Assembly: GCA_902599995.1 (NCBI GenBank)
Contig: CACKHN010000003.1
Location: 1 to 64,000, forward strand
Reading direction: 5' to 3'
DNA from: an uncultured Pelagibacteraceae bacterium
GTDB taxonomy: Bacteria > Pseudomonadota > Alphaproteobacteria > Pelagibacterales > Pelagibacteraceae
Length of the DNA: 64,000 nt
The first letter of the stretch is position 1, and every line of letters starts with the position of its first letter. Below are positions 38,829 to 47,654 of this stretch, piece by piece. Both the position numbers and the translations under genes were made by a program. The notes beneath the pieces were generated by a model, which worked only from the letters and a program-made list of their open reading frames with translations, had not been told where the DNA came from and did not search any database.

Positions 38829-38941
38829 GTTTTTTTTCGCTTGAAGCTACCTTTCCCTTTTTTTGGTTTCATGATTTTTGGTTTATATTTTTTTGTATAT
38901 AGTGATGATAAATAAGGGTTTTTTTTGTTTAATTTCTTCAT
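38825..38941 (-). CDS. Small ArfA-like ribosome-rescue protein
   Basis: A 38-residue, very basic ORF. Residues 19-36 (YKPKIMKPKKGKGSFKRK) resemble the core of E. coli ArfA (FRQRVEKNKKGKGSYMRK, recalled), including the KKGKGS-aromatic-x-R-K block that contacts the ribosome. NPYLSSL upstream also fits ArfA. ArfA recruits RF2 to ribosomes stalled without a stop codon. The ORF fills most of the gap between the PfkB kinase (4-base overlap at the stops) and the divergent oxygenase gene. No strong ribosome site is seen. It is short enough to be missed by routine gene calling. Confidence 0.6.
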   Translation of the reverse strand: MKKLNKKNPYLSSLYTKKYKPKIMKPKKGKGSFKRKKT

Positions 38942-38990
38942 TATAAAGTTAATAATTATGATTAGCTTACAAAAATAACAATATATTTAA

Positions 38991-39614
38991 ATGATAACAA
39001 ATAGAAAAATCTTAACATATTTTCCTCAACCTATATTTAGATACAAAGTTGATAATTATAAAACTTTTAATAAAGAATTAGAGGAATATATTTACAAACT
39101 TAAGGAAGAGGATAGCGAAGGAGTAGTTAGATCTAATCGTGGGGGTTGGCACTCAAAATCTTTTAAAGTTAGAGAAAAAGGAACCATACAAAACAGATTT
39201 ACACAGGAACTATCTAAATACATTTTTGATGTTATACAAACTTATGGCTGGAAATGTGTACCAGAGAGAGTGGTGGTTTCAGAAATGTGGGCAATTATTA
39301 ATAAACCAAGAGATTTTAATGTAATACATACCCATCCAAATGCATATTTAAGTGCTGCATATTATGTAAAAGCCCCAGAAAAAGCAGGAAGATTTGTAAT
39401 TGAAAATCCACTATCAGTAGCGAGACACAGTTATCCAGCTCATGCAACAAAAACAGAATATAACATTAAAGCAGCGGCCTTAGATATCGAGGAAGGAGAT
39501 TTATTACTATTTCCTGCTTATCTTCCTCACAAAGTGAATGAAAATAAGTCAGATAAGGACCGAATTGTAATAAGTTTTAATGTCAATATAAATAATTTTG
39601 ACAATACTAATTGA
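38991..39614 (+). CDS. Putative 2OG-Fe(II) oxygenase (TIGR02466-like)
   Basis: A 207-residue soluble protein resembling the TIGR02466 group of putative 2-oxoglutarate/Fe(II) oxygenases: GGWHSKSF, VIHTHPNAYLSAAYYVKAPEKAG with candidate iron ligands, then LLLFPAYLPHKV with the distal His and DRIVISFNV with the co-substrate Arg. The family's substrate is unknown. It has no operon partner; its 3' end overlaps the convergent regulator gene by eight bases. Confidence 0.72.
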   Translation: MITNRKILTYFPQPIFRYKVDNYKTFNKELEEYIYKLKEEDSEGVVRSNRGGWHSKSFKVREKGTIQNRFTQELSKYIFDVIQTYGWKCVPERVVVSEMWAIINKPRDFNVIHTHPNAYLSAAYYVKAPEKAGRFVIENPLSVARHSYPAHATKTEYNIKAAALDIEEGDLLLFPAYLPHKVNENKSDKDRIVISFNVNINNFDNTN

Positions 39615-40176
39615 GATTAATTTGATATCCATCTTTTTTACTTATAATAAAGTTTTCTTTATTAAATTTTTTTAAAATTTTTTTTCTCAAACGATAGATG
39701 TGCGTTTCAACTGTATGAGTTTCAAGTTTTGAGTTATATCCCCACACCTCTAATTGTAGTTCATCAATGCCAACTGGTTTACTTAATTTTTCTAAATAGT
39801 TAATAATTTTAATTTCTTTCTCGGTGAGTTTTAAAACCTTCTCATTTAATTTAAGTTCTCTTGAGTTTATGTTTATTTTGTATTTTCCTATGTTGATTTC
39901 GGATTTATATTGATATTGGTTTTTAAGGAACTGAATATTTACTTTTTCAATAAATTTAAAAATCTTAATTGGAAAATTTTCTAAATTAAGAGTTTGCGGA
40001 ATATTTTGATTTTTTTGAGTGGTTACAACAACATAATTATCTATTTTATTTTGAAGTTCTTTGCATTGTTTGTCATTTGAGGCTTCAAATACATGTATGT
40101 TTGTAGTTGTTTCAAGCTCTTTTAAGATATTATAAAAAGTTTTAAGTTTAAATATGATTAAGTTTTGTTTATTCAT
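39607..40176 (-). CDS. Orphan winged-helix regulator with degenerate receiver
   Basis: A 189-residue protein. The C-terminal 95 residues form an OmpR/PhoB-type winged helix (LNEKVLKLTEKEIKIINYLEK; ETHTVETHIYRLRKKI; ISKKDGYQI). The N-terminal 90 residues have receiver-like strand/helix alternation but no acidic pocket or phospho-acceptor Asp: the third strand reads NYVVVTTQK. It is therefore probably phosphorylation-independent. No histidine kinase adjoins. It is divergent from the L,D-transpeptidase gene across 13 bases, which makes that gene a possible target. Confidence 0.75.
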   Translation of the reverse strand: MNKQNLIIFKLKTFYNILKELETTTNIHVFEASNDKQCKELQNKIDNYVVVTTQKNQNIPQTLNLENFPIKIFKFIEKVNIQFLKNQYQYKSEINIGKYKININSRELKLNEKVLKLTEKEIKIINYLEKLSKPVGIDELQLEVWGYNSKLETHTVETHIYRLRKKILKKFNKENFIISKKDGYQINLN

Positions 40177-40189
40177 TAATACTTAAAAT

Positions 40190-40684
40190 ATGTTAATTTT
40201 ATTAAAAAACAAACATACTCTTCAAATCGATGATTTTTATTTCAAGTGTATTATAGGCAAAAAAGGGACTAGTAAAAAAAAACTTGAAGGAGATCTAAAA
40301 ACACCTGTTGGAACGTTTTACCTTGAACATCTCTATTATAGAAAAGACAGAATAAAAAAACCTGAAACAAAATTGAAATGTATTCCCATTCAAAAATATA
40401 TGGTTTGGTGTAATGACACTAATTATCCTAAAAAATATAACAGATTAATTAATCATGATAAAAAAGTTTCTCATGAAAAGCTTTTTAGAAAAGATCATAA
40501 ATATGATTTATTAATTCCTATTAAATATAATTTTAAAAAAAACATATTAGGTAAGGGTAGTTGTATTTTTTTACATCTAACACAAAACTATATGCCTACA
40601 GCTGGATGTATAGCATTAAGTGAAAAAGATTTTTTAATTTTATTAAAATTAATAAACAAAAATACGAAAATAAAAATTAATTAA
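40190..40684 (+). CDS. YkuD-type L,D-transpeptidase-like protein
   Basis: A 164-residue YkuD-domain protein. The catalytic signature is visible as IFLHLTQNYMPTAGCIALS, with the His and the nucleophile Cys. L,D-transpeptidases form 3-3 peptidoglycan crosslinks or attach proteins to the wall. No signal peptide or membrane helix is evident, which is odd for a periplasmic enzyme; the N-terminus MLILLKNKHTL is too short to export. It starts 13 bases from the divergent regulator and overlaps yggS by four bases at its end. Confidence 0.83.
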   Translation: MLILLKNKHTLQIDDFYFKCIIGKKGTSKKKLEGDLKTPVGTFYLEHLYYRKDRIKKPETKLKCIPIQKYMVWCNDTNYPKKYNRLINHDKKVSHEKLFRKDHKYDLLIPIKYNFKKNILGKGSCIFLHLTQNYMPTAGCIALSEKDFLILLKLINKNTKIKIN

Positions 40685-41340
40685 TTTCTATTTCCAAAAA
40701 TACTCGAACCTATTCTTAAATAAGTAGCTGAATAATTTAACGCTTCCAGATAATCAGAGGACATACCCATGCTCAGATCATTTAAATTTAAACCATTATT
40801 TAAAAGACTCATTTCCTCAAAGTATTTCTTTGAATCCTGGTCAAAGGGCGGAATACACATCAAACCAACAACATTTAGTTTTAATGTTTTACAAAATTGA
40901 TAAAAATCAGAAAGCTGATTTTTATTAATACCCGATTTTTGATCTTCATCCCCAATATTGACTTGGATAAATATTTTAATTTTTTTGACTTGTTTATCCT
41001 CTTCATCTGCTATTTTTTTTGCAAGCTTTTCACTGTCAACAGAATGAATATAGTCAAATATTTTAATTGCTTGTTTCACTTTATTAGTTTGTAATTTACC
41101 GATCAGATGTAATTTTAATTCTTTTTTGGTTAATTTAATATCCGACCATTTCTCAATTGCTTCTTGAACCTTGTTTTCTCCATAATCTAAATGACCATAA
41201 TCTATCAAGGGTAAAATTTTGTCCAAACTAAAAGTTTTTGACACTGCAATAACTTTTGGTTGAGTTGTAATATTTTGATCTTTTAATCTATGCTCAATTG
41301 CACTAATTACTTCTTTATAACTTTTAATTACATCATGCAT
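40681..41340 (-). CDS. yggS: PLP homeostasis protein YggS
   Basis: Pyridoxal-phosphate-binding protein that buffers free PLP. The Lys of VIAVSKTF (near 35) would hold PLP, with YGENKVQEA, LHLIGKLQTNK, and GLMCIPPFDQD following. Length is 219 residues. Its ATG is the reverse half of an ATGCAT palindrome whose forward half starts the divergent gene. Confidence 0.93.
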   Translation of the reverse strand: MHDVIKSYKEVISAIEHRLKDQNITTQPKVIAVSKTFSLDKILPLIDYGHLDYGENKVQEAIEKWSDIKLTKKELKLHLIGKLQTNKVKQAIKIFDYIHSVDSEKLAKKIADEEDKQVKKIKIFIQVNIGDEDQKSGINKNQLSDFYQFCKTLKLNVVGLMCIPPFDQDSKKYFEEMSLLNNGLNLNDLSMGMSSDYLEALNYSATYLRIGSSIFGNRN

Positions 41341-41892
41341 AAATTTTTAAAAAAATATTACTTTATAAGTAAATTTGATACAAAATATATCGACAAACAA
41401 GACAAAAACACCATCATTATTTATCGAAACTATAGCGCCAATTCAGAAATCGCTACTATTCAAAAATTTAAAAACTATTGCAAAAAAAGGGGGCTTATGT
41501 TTGTTTTAGCTAACAATGTTAAATTAGCCATAAATCTTAACCTAGATGGGGCATATATCCCATCGTTTAATAAAAGTTTTAGTCATCTATCTTATAATCT
41601 AAAAAAAAAATTTCTAATTATTGGTTCTGGTCACAATTTAAAAGAAATAAGACACAAAGAAATTCAAAAAATAAAATTAATTTTTTTATCTTCAATTTTT
41701 AAAAAAAATATTAATTATTTAGGTATCAACAAATTTAAAAATCTCTCAAATAATACTAAGCTAAAAATAGTTGCTTTAGGTGGTATTAATAAAAACAACT
41801 TAAAAAAACTTAAGCTTGTAAACTGTATTGGCTTTGCAGGAATATCTTTTTTTGAGCAAAAAAAAGGCCCCACAAGTGAGGCCTTTTTTTAA
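41335..41892 (+). CDS. Degenerate thiamine-phosphate synthase-like protein
   Basis: A ThiE/TenI-like TIM-barrel protein of about 185 residues (MHKFLKKYYFIS, ATG at 41335; an upstream in-frame ATG at 41290 lies inside yggS). Supporting segments are RGLMFVLANNVKLAINLNLDGAYIPS and IVALGGINKNNLKKLK. The ThiE active-site signatures are altered: the DGVHLGQ equivalent reads DGAYIPS, and the diphosphate-binding TxTK segment is not seen. It may be non-catalytic, TenI-like or diverged. Its last codons are encoded by the terminator stem. Confidence 0.7.
   Translation: MHKFLKKYYFISKFDTKYIDKQDKNTIIIYRNYSANSEIATIQKFKNYCKKRGLMFVLANNVKLAINLNLDGAYIPSFNKSFSHLSYNLKKKFLIIGSGHNLKEIRHKEIQKIKLIFLSSIFKKNINYLGINKFKNLSNNTKLKIVALGGINKNNLKKLKLVNCIGFAGISFFEQKKGPTSEAFF
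41858..41890. terminator. Bidirectional terminator between ThiE-like gene and porin
   Basis: An A8 run, GGCC, a C/A mismatch, CAC-AA-GTG, then GGCC and T7. Either strand gives a GC stem followed by U residues. It lies inside the end of the ThiE-like coding region, whose stop TAA uses the last T of the run, and 20 bases past the porin stop. Confidence 0.85.
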
Positions 41893-41910
41893 GATTTGAA
41901 TCTAAATTAA

Positions 41911-42867
41911 TTAGAATGCAAATGAGAAGTTTATTTCGTAACCTTCTGTATCGTTAGCAGCTTCAAAACTAGCATTATCAACTGTGTTAACCATACCAGC
42001 TATTGTCATTCCACCTGTTGTGAAAGACGCTGAAACACCACTTGCTTCTTGATCGTTTGAGCTTCCTGATAGTTCAGACTCTGATGTTGTATATGCAACA
42101 GAGATATCATCAGTTACTGCAAAAGAAATACCGAATGAAGTAAAGTCAACTGTGTCAGTTTCATTTATATTCATACCAGCTGTAATTGAACCCAACGTGT
42201 ATTTCGCATAGATTGCTTGTTCATCAACAGTTGTACCAGTAGTTTCTTCAGTTTCACCAAATGCAACACCAACTTCAAGACCTTCTACAGCCTCTGGAGT
42301 TACAACAAGACCAAAGTCTATGTAAGCACCGTTTGGAGTTTTAGTTTCACCTTGTGGTACATAAGCTACAGAAAAAGTCGCTCCGCCCATACTTGGGGCT
42401 GTGTAAAAGAACGAGTTATTTCCTGTGATACCATTTGGTATTGTTTCTTCATCTGCTTCTGCAACACCATCCCATGATTCCTCATAAGCGTTTGGAGTTT
42501 TATCATCCATGTTGTCCATGTTACTTGCACCACCATGACCAGCGAATGTTAAAGATCCCATTTCATCTGAAGATAATGTGATTGAGTGTGAGTCTAAGAA
42601 CGCACCCGCATCGTCTTCATCGTTATCTGCTTCGTACTTAACAGCAAGTGTCATACCATTATCTAGTTCTCCACCACCAGAAAAAGTAAGACTGTCACCC
42701 ATTGACCATTGGTTTGCCTCTGCAGTAGATGCACTAGCATTATCTGTATCGCTATCTGAAAAAGATATTGATGCAGAACCTGATACTGACATAGAGCCAG
42801 CATGCGCAGATACTGCTATTAGAGAACCAGCTAATGCTGTGAACCCTATTTTAGTTAATTTGTTCAT
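41911..42867 (-). CDS. Outer-membrane porin
   Basis: General beta-barrel porin of 318 residues. It has a clear signal peptide (MNKLTKIGFTALAGSLIAVSAHA), acidic composition, alternating amphipathic strands, and a terminal aromatic strand EINFSFAF ending in Phe as Bam substrates do. It resembles the Gram-negative porin group common in alphaproteobacteria. The ribosome site AAAGGAG (42882-42876) is among the strongest in this window, suiting an abundant protein. It carries its own terminator. Confidence 0.88.
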   Translation of the reverse strand: MNKLTKIGFTALAGSLIAVSAHAGSMSVSGSASISFSDSDTDNASASTAEANQWSMGDSLTFSGGGELDNGMTLAVKYEADNDEDDAGAFLDSHSITLSSDEMGSLTFAGHGGASNMDNMDDKTPNAYEESWDGVAEADEETIPNGITGNNSFFYTAPSMGGATFSVAYVPQGETKTPNGAYIDFGLVVTPEAVEGLEVGVAFGETEETTGTTVDEQAIYAKYTLGSITAGMNINETDTVDFTSFGISFAVTDDISVAYTTSESELSGSSNDQEASGVSASFTTGGMTIAGMVNTVDNASFEAANDTEGYEINFSFAF

Positions 42868-42948
42868 ATTAATTACTCCTTTAAATTTAATGTTAATTAT
42901 TAATAATAAACAAAAACCTTTTATCAGATAGATTATTTTGAGATTAAA

Positions 42949-43076
42949 TTTAGACTAAAATATCTTTAAAATTAGAGATATGTGATATTTTTACCACAGT
43001 AAAAAAGCTTTATAAAACAATAAATTTTCAATATTTATTAGAAATAATATATAAGAGCGCTATTTTACAAAAATAG
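42949..43076. promoter_or_regulatory. Porin/DUF3576 shared upstream region with palindromes
   Basis: The 214-base divergent gap holds four short perfect inverted repeats: TTTAG-A-CTAAA (42949-42959), ATATCT/AGATAT (42960-42981), TTTTTAC-CACA-GTAAAAA (42988-43005) and CTATTTT-ACA-AAAATAG (43060-43076). The last ends five bases before the DUF3576 ATG. They may be operators or leader hairpins; in such AT-rich DNA some could be chance. Confidence 0.4.
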
Positions 43077-43081
43077 TACTT

Positions 43082-43627
43082 ATGAAGCTTTTAAAAATAA
43101 TAACAATTTTTGCAATATCATTAATACTAGCATCTTGTCAGTTGAGTAAATTAGGAGGAGATGCAAGAGAAAATCCTCCAGATCCAAGAGAGCGAGTTAA
43201 AAAAAATTTAGAAGAGGGGAAAGGTTTTAGATTAAATAATATGGTCAAAAGAGGTGGTAGTGGGAATTTTGAATTTGCAAGTTCAAACGAATTGTGGAGA
43301 GCCTCGTTAGATACAATTGATTTTATACCTCTAGCTTCAGTAAATTACAGTGGGGGTATAATAGTGACTGATTGGTATTCAAGTGATGAAAACTCAAATG
43401 AAACTTTAAAAATTTCTATAAGATTTTTAACAAATGAAATTAGGTCTGACGCTCTAGATATAAAAATTTTTACTAAGTCATGTGATAACCAAAATAAATG
43501 TGTTACATCTGAAAAAAGTGGAAATTTAATTGCTGAGCTTAAAAGAGAAATTTTAAAAAAAGCAGTACAATACGAGAAAGAAAATCCAGATAAAAAAAAA
43601 GTACCCTACGAACTTTCTGGAGAATGA
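43082..43627 (+). CDS. DUF3576 lipoprotein
   Basis: A 181-residue protein with a lipoprotein signal (IITIFAISLILASC, Cys19) and the DUF3576 domain (ELWRASLDTIDFIPLASVNYSGGIIVTDWYS). Function unknown; in alphaproteobacteria the family is commonly encoded just before leuS and lptE, as here, suggesting an outer-membrane assembly role. A palindrome ends five bases before the ATG. Confidence 0.86.
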   Translation: MKLLKIITIFAISLILASCQLSKLGGDARENPPDPRERVKKNLEEGKGFRLNNMVKRGGSGNFEFASSNELWRASLDTIDFIPLASVNYSGGIIVTDWYSSDENSNETLKISIRFLTNEIRSDALDIKIFTKSCDNQNKCVTSEKSGNLIAELKREILKKAVQYEKENPDKKKVPYELSGE

Positions 43628-43661
43628 AAGATTAATTTTAATTTAAAAAATAAATATTTTA

Positions 43662-46199
43662 GTGGAAAGATATAATTTTAAATTTGTAGAAGATAAATGG
43701 CAGAAATATTGGGAACAAAACAAAACATTTAAAGCTACCAGAAAAAAAAATCAAAAAAAATTTTATTGTTTAGAAATGTTTCCCTATCCATCAGGGAAAA
43801 TTCATATGGGTCACGTCAGAAATTACACCATAGGTGACGTCCTTGCTCGATATAAAACCTTACAAGGGTACAACGTTTTGCATCCTATGGGATGGGATTC
43901 ATTTGGTATGCCTGCAGAAAATGCTGCAAGACAAAATAATTTAGATCCAAAGACTTGGACAGAATCTAACATTCAAAATATGAAAACCCAGTTAAAAAAA
44001 TTAGGTTTATCTATTGATTGGGATAGAGAAATATCAACCTGTACTCCAGAATATTACCGACATCAACAAGAATTTTTTTTAGAGCTATACGATAAAGGAC
44101 TGGTTTATAGAAAAGAGCAATATGTTAATTGGGATCCTGTAGATGAAACAGTTTTAGCAAACGAACAAGTAATTGATGGCAAGGGATGGAGATCGGGGGC
44201 GGTTGTTGAAAGAAAGAAGTTAAATCAATGGTTTTTTAATATCACCCAATTTTCAACTGAACTTTTGGAAGGTCTGGAAGAATTAGATGAATGGCCAAAT
44301 AAAGTTAAAGTTATGCAAAAAAATTGGATTGGTAAATCCTTTGGTTGTGAAATAAATTTCAGAATAGACTCTTCAGATAAAATAGATCAAATTAAATGTT
44401 TTACTACCAGGCCAGACACATTATTTGGTATGTCTTTTTTGGCTTTATCCGTTGATCATCCGCTATCTAAATTTTATGAGAGTAATCCAGAATTTTTAGA
44501 ATTTAAAGCGCAATGTTCAACAACTGGCACTACAGAAGAATCTATTGCAAATGCTGAAAAAATTGGTTTTAAAACTGAACTCAAAGCCATAAACCCTTTG
44601 AATGAAGAGATCAAAGTTCCAGTATATTTTGCAAATTTTGTTTTAATGGATTATGGTCATGGAGCGGTTTTTGGGTGTCCCGGACATGATCAAAGAGATT
44701 ACGATTTTGCTACTAAATATAATCTAGCCATCAATACAGTTGTAACTCCTGATATTGAAAATCAAAATTATAAAGTAAAAAATCAAGCTTATGCTGGTCC
44801 TGGCTACATAATTAATTCTTCCTTTTTAAATGGTTTAAAATGCCCTGAAGTTTCAGTTATAAAAGCGATTGAGCATATTGAAAAAAATAATATCGGAGAG
44901 AAAAAAATCAATTTTAGATTAAAAGATTGGGGTGTTTCAAGACAAAGATATTGGGGGTGTCCTATACCAATTATGTACGATGAAAATAATCAACCTCAAA
45001 AAGTACCAAAAGAATTTTTACCAGTTGAACTTCCAAAGATTGATAAACTAGATTCCTCAGGCAATCCACTAGATCATAGCAATGACTGGAGAAATATTAA
45101 AATTGACGGCAAAAAATACACTAGGGAGACCGATACACTTGATACTTTTGTAGATTCTTCCTGGTATTTCTTAAGATTTTGTTCTCCAGATAAAGATCAT
45201 TATGGATTTGAAATTGAGGATTTGAAATATTGGATGCCAGTTGATCAGTATATTGGAGGAGTAGAACATGCAATACTTCATTTGTTATATTCTCGATTTT
45301 TTATGCAAGCCCTATCTTACCAAAATAACAAATTCAATATAACAGAACCCTTTAAAGGCTTATTCACGCAAGGGATGGTCTGTCATGAAACATATAAGGA
45401 TGAAAATAATAATTGGCTAAGTCCTGATGAAATAGTTTCTGTTAATGGAGAAAAATTTTTAAAAAAAAACCAATCTAAAAAAGTGATTACCGGCTCATCA
45501 GAATCTATGTCAAAGTCAAAAAAAAACACTATTGATCCTGAACAAATGATTAAAAACTATGGGGCTGATGCAGTTAGATTATTCATTTTGTCAGATAGTC
45601 CTCCTGAAAAAGATGTTCAGTGGTCTGAGGAGGGAATGATTTCTTCATATAAATTTATTCAAAAATTATGGAACTTGAATCAAAAATTTTTAGATGAAAT
45701 GGACAAAAATCACACACAAGACAAAGACAACAAATTAACCATAGAAACGAATAAATTTATAAAAAAAATAACTCAAAACTTAGAAAATTTTAGTTACAAT
45801 ATCATAATTGCTAATATTCACGAATTGCATACCTTTTATTCAAAAGAATTGGAAAATTCTTTTACAAAAAAAACTCTTTTAGAAAACTACCAAAAAATTT
45901 TAATTCTTCTTTTGCCTGTTCTGCCTCACTTTGCAAATGAATGTTTAGAAAATCTGAAATTAAAAGGGAACTTTATATGGCCTAAATTTGACTTGAAACT
46001 TACAACAGATGAGGAAATAACCTTTGTAATTCAGATTAACGGAAAGAAAAGAGGTCTTATTTTGAGTAAAAGAGATACCGATGAAAAAAATTTATTTGAA
46101 AAAGTACTGAAAGAGAAAAATATTTCTAAATATATAAATCAAAAAAAGATACGAAAGAAAATATTTGTACCAAATAAGCTAATAAACATATTAATATGA
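43662..46199 (+). CDS. leuS: Leucyl-tRNA synthetase
   Basis: Class I synthetase, 845 residues, GTG start. HIGH equivalent HMGHVRNY is in [14 protein letters not shown] near 49; the editing domain holds the TRPDTLFG threonine-rich motif; the KMSKS loop is [13 protein letters not shown]. The anticodon-binding and C-terminal domains are present. It is followed four bases later by lptE. Confidence 0.97.
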   Translation: MERYNFKFVEDKWQKYWEQNKTFKATRKKNQKKFYCLEMFPYPSGKIHMGHVRNYTIGDVLARYKTLQGYNVLHPMGWDSFGMPAENAARQNNLDPKTWTESNIQNMKTQLKKLGLSIDWDREISTCTPEYYRHQQEFFLELYDKGLVYRKEQYVNWDPVDETVLANEQVIDGKGWRSGAVVERKKLNQWFFNITQFSTELLEGLEELDEWPNKVKVMQKNWIGKSFGCEINFRIDSSDKIDQIKCFTTRPDTLFGMSFLALSVDHPLSKFYESNPEFLEFKAQCSTTGTTEESIANAEKIGFKTELKAINPLNEEIKVPVYFANFVLMDYGHGAVFGCPGHDQRDYDFATKYNLAINTVVTPDIENQNYKVKNQAYAGPGYIINSSFLNGLKCPEVSVIKAIEHIEKNNIGEKKINFRLKDWGVSRQRYWGCPIPIMYDENNQPQKVPKEFLPVELPKIDKLDSSGNPLDHSNDWRNIKIDGKKYTRETDTLDTFVDSSWYFLRFCSPDKDHYGFEIEDLKYWMPVDQYIGGVEHAILHLLYSRFFMQALSYQNNKFNITEPFKGLFTQGMVCHETYKDENNNWLSPDEIVSVNGEKFLKKNQSKKVITGSSESMSKSKKNTIDPEQMIKNYGADAVRLFILSDSPPEKDVQWSEEGMISSYKFIQKLWNLNQKFLDEMDKNHTQDKDNKLTIETNKFIKKITQNLENFSYNIIIANIHELHTFYSKELENSFTKKTLLENYQKILILLLPVLPHFANECLENLKLKGNFIWPKFDLKLTTDEEITFVIQINGKKRGLILSKRDTDEKNLFEKVLKEKNISKYINQKKIRKKIFVPNKLINILI

Positions 46200-46203
46200 A
46201 GTT

Positions 46204-46659
46204 ATGTTAAAAAAAATATTTATATCTCTTACTTTATTTTTATTTATAACAAATTGTGGTTTTACTCCTTTATATTCTATAAATGATATTGATAATGCTA
46301 ATTTTGAAATATTAAGTTATGAGGGAGATAAAGAGATAAATTTAAATTTAATTTCAAAATTTAAATCCAGTTCTAATACTAAAGAAAAACCTTACAAGGT
46401 TGATATTCTAACAAATTATGAGAAAAAAACTCTTACGAAAAATTTAGCAGGTGAACCAGAAGAATATCAACTTCTGTTGAGTGTAGAATTTACTGTTCTT
46501 AAAGATAATTCACAAATAAAATTAAAATTAAATGAAAAATTTGTAATGAATAATTTTAGTGATGATTTTGAAGAGAGAAATTATGAAACAAACATTAAAA
46601 AAAGTATGGTAAACCTAATTTATAATAAATTTTTAAAGCAAATTAGAAATTTAAAATGA
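46204..46659 (+). CDS. lptE: LPS-assembly lipoprotein LptE
   Basis: Plugs the LptD barrel for LPS insertion in the outer membrane. The 151-residue lipoprotein has signal and lipobox FITNCGFTPLY (Cys18), where CGFTPLY is the LptE hallmark. Sequence after that is poorly conserved, as usual. The leuS-lptE-holA order supports the call. It overlaps holA by four bases. Confidence 0.88.
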   Translation: MLKKIFISLTLFLFITNCGFTPLYSINDIDNANFEILSYEGDKEINLNLISKFKSSSNTKEKPYKVDILTNYEKKTLTKNLAGEPEEYQLLLSVEFTVLKDNSQIKLKLNEKFVMNNFSDDFEERNYETNIKKSMVNLIYNKFLKQIRNLK

Positions 46660-47654
46660 TCTATAAATATTTTGAAACTAATAAAATAGATCTCACGGTT
46701 AATAAGATTATTTTATTTCATGGCAAGAATGACGGATTAAAAGACGAAACTTTAAACAACTTAATTAGCAAAAATTATAAAAAAACTCTTTATGAAGAAA
46801 AAGAAATACTGGAAAATTCAAGCCAATTTTTAGACAAATTATTAAATAGATCCTTATTTGATGCTGAAGAAGCTATAATTATAAAAAGAGCCACAGATAA
46901 AATCTTTGATTTAGTAAATGAAATAGCTTCAAAAAATATAGATGATTTAATTATTATAATTAATTCTGAAAATTTAGAAAAAAGATCAAAGCTAAGATCT
47001 TTTTTTGAAAAGAGTAAAAAAGAAATAAGTGTGGCCTTTTATCCAGACAACGAACAAACTTTAATAAAAATTGCTTCAAATTTTTTCAAAAAGATTAATA
47101 TCCCAGTATCGTTTTCAGACATCAATCTTTTGGTAAATAAAACTAGAGGTGATCGGAAAAACTTACTAAATGAACTTAAAAAAATTGAAACATATACAAA
47201 AAACGGAAAAAAGATATCCTCTGAAACAATTCTAAAATTAACAAATCTTTTTGAAGATTACGATATTTCAGAACTAGTTGATAACTGTTTAGCTAAAAAT
47301 AAAAATAAGATAATAAAGATTCTAAACGAGAATAACTTTACTCGTGAAGACAGTATACCAATGGTTAAAATTTTTTTATTCAAATCAAAGAGAATTCTAA
47401 ACTTGGTAAATCAATTTGAAAAAAATAATAATATTGATTTAACAATTGCGACTGCAAAACCACCCATATTTTGGAAAGATAAAGACATTACTAAACAACA
47501 AATTTATAAATGGAATTCTAGGGATATTAAAAAAATATTATATAAATTAAGTGAAATTGAATTTTTAATTAAAAAAGACAATAAAAACTCTCTTAATATA
47601 ATTTCCGATTTTATTTTAAATTTAGGCTCTGAAAAAATTAATAATTACGCTTAA
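46656..47654 (+). CDS. holA: DNA polymerase III delta subunit
   Basis: Opens the beta clamp as part of the clamp loader. The 332-residue protein has the HolA layout: an N-terminal domain (KIILFHGKNDGLKDETLNNL; RSLFDAEEAIIIKRATDKI), then a helical region with RGDRKNLLNELKKI and a C-terminal collar (IYKWNSRDIKKILYKLSEIEFLIKK). Sequence is weakly conserved but position after lptE is diagnostic. Its end overlaps parB by 17 bases, tail to tail. Confidence 0.9.
   Translation: MIYKYFETNKIDLTVNKIILFHGKNDGLKDETLNNLISKNYKKTLYEEKEILENSSQFLDKLLNRSLFDAEEAIIIKRATDKIFDLVNEIASKNIDDLIIIINSENLEKRSKLRSFFEKSKKEISVAFYPDNEQTLIKIASNFFKKINIPVSFSDINLLVNKTRGDRKNLLNELKKIETYTKNGKKISSETILKLTNLFEDYDISELVDNCLAKNKNKIIKILNENNFTREDSIPMVKIFLFKSKRILNLVNQFEKNNNIDLTIATAKPPIFWKDKDITKQQIYKWNSRDIKKILYKLSEIEFLIKKDNKNSLNIISDFILNLGSEKINNYA

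Noticed and set aside
42949..42959. TTTAGACTAAA upstream of the porin as an Irr box
   Set aside because: It has a one-base centre and short half-sites instead of the 7-3-7 layout; listed only as a palindrome.
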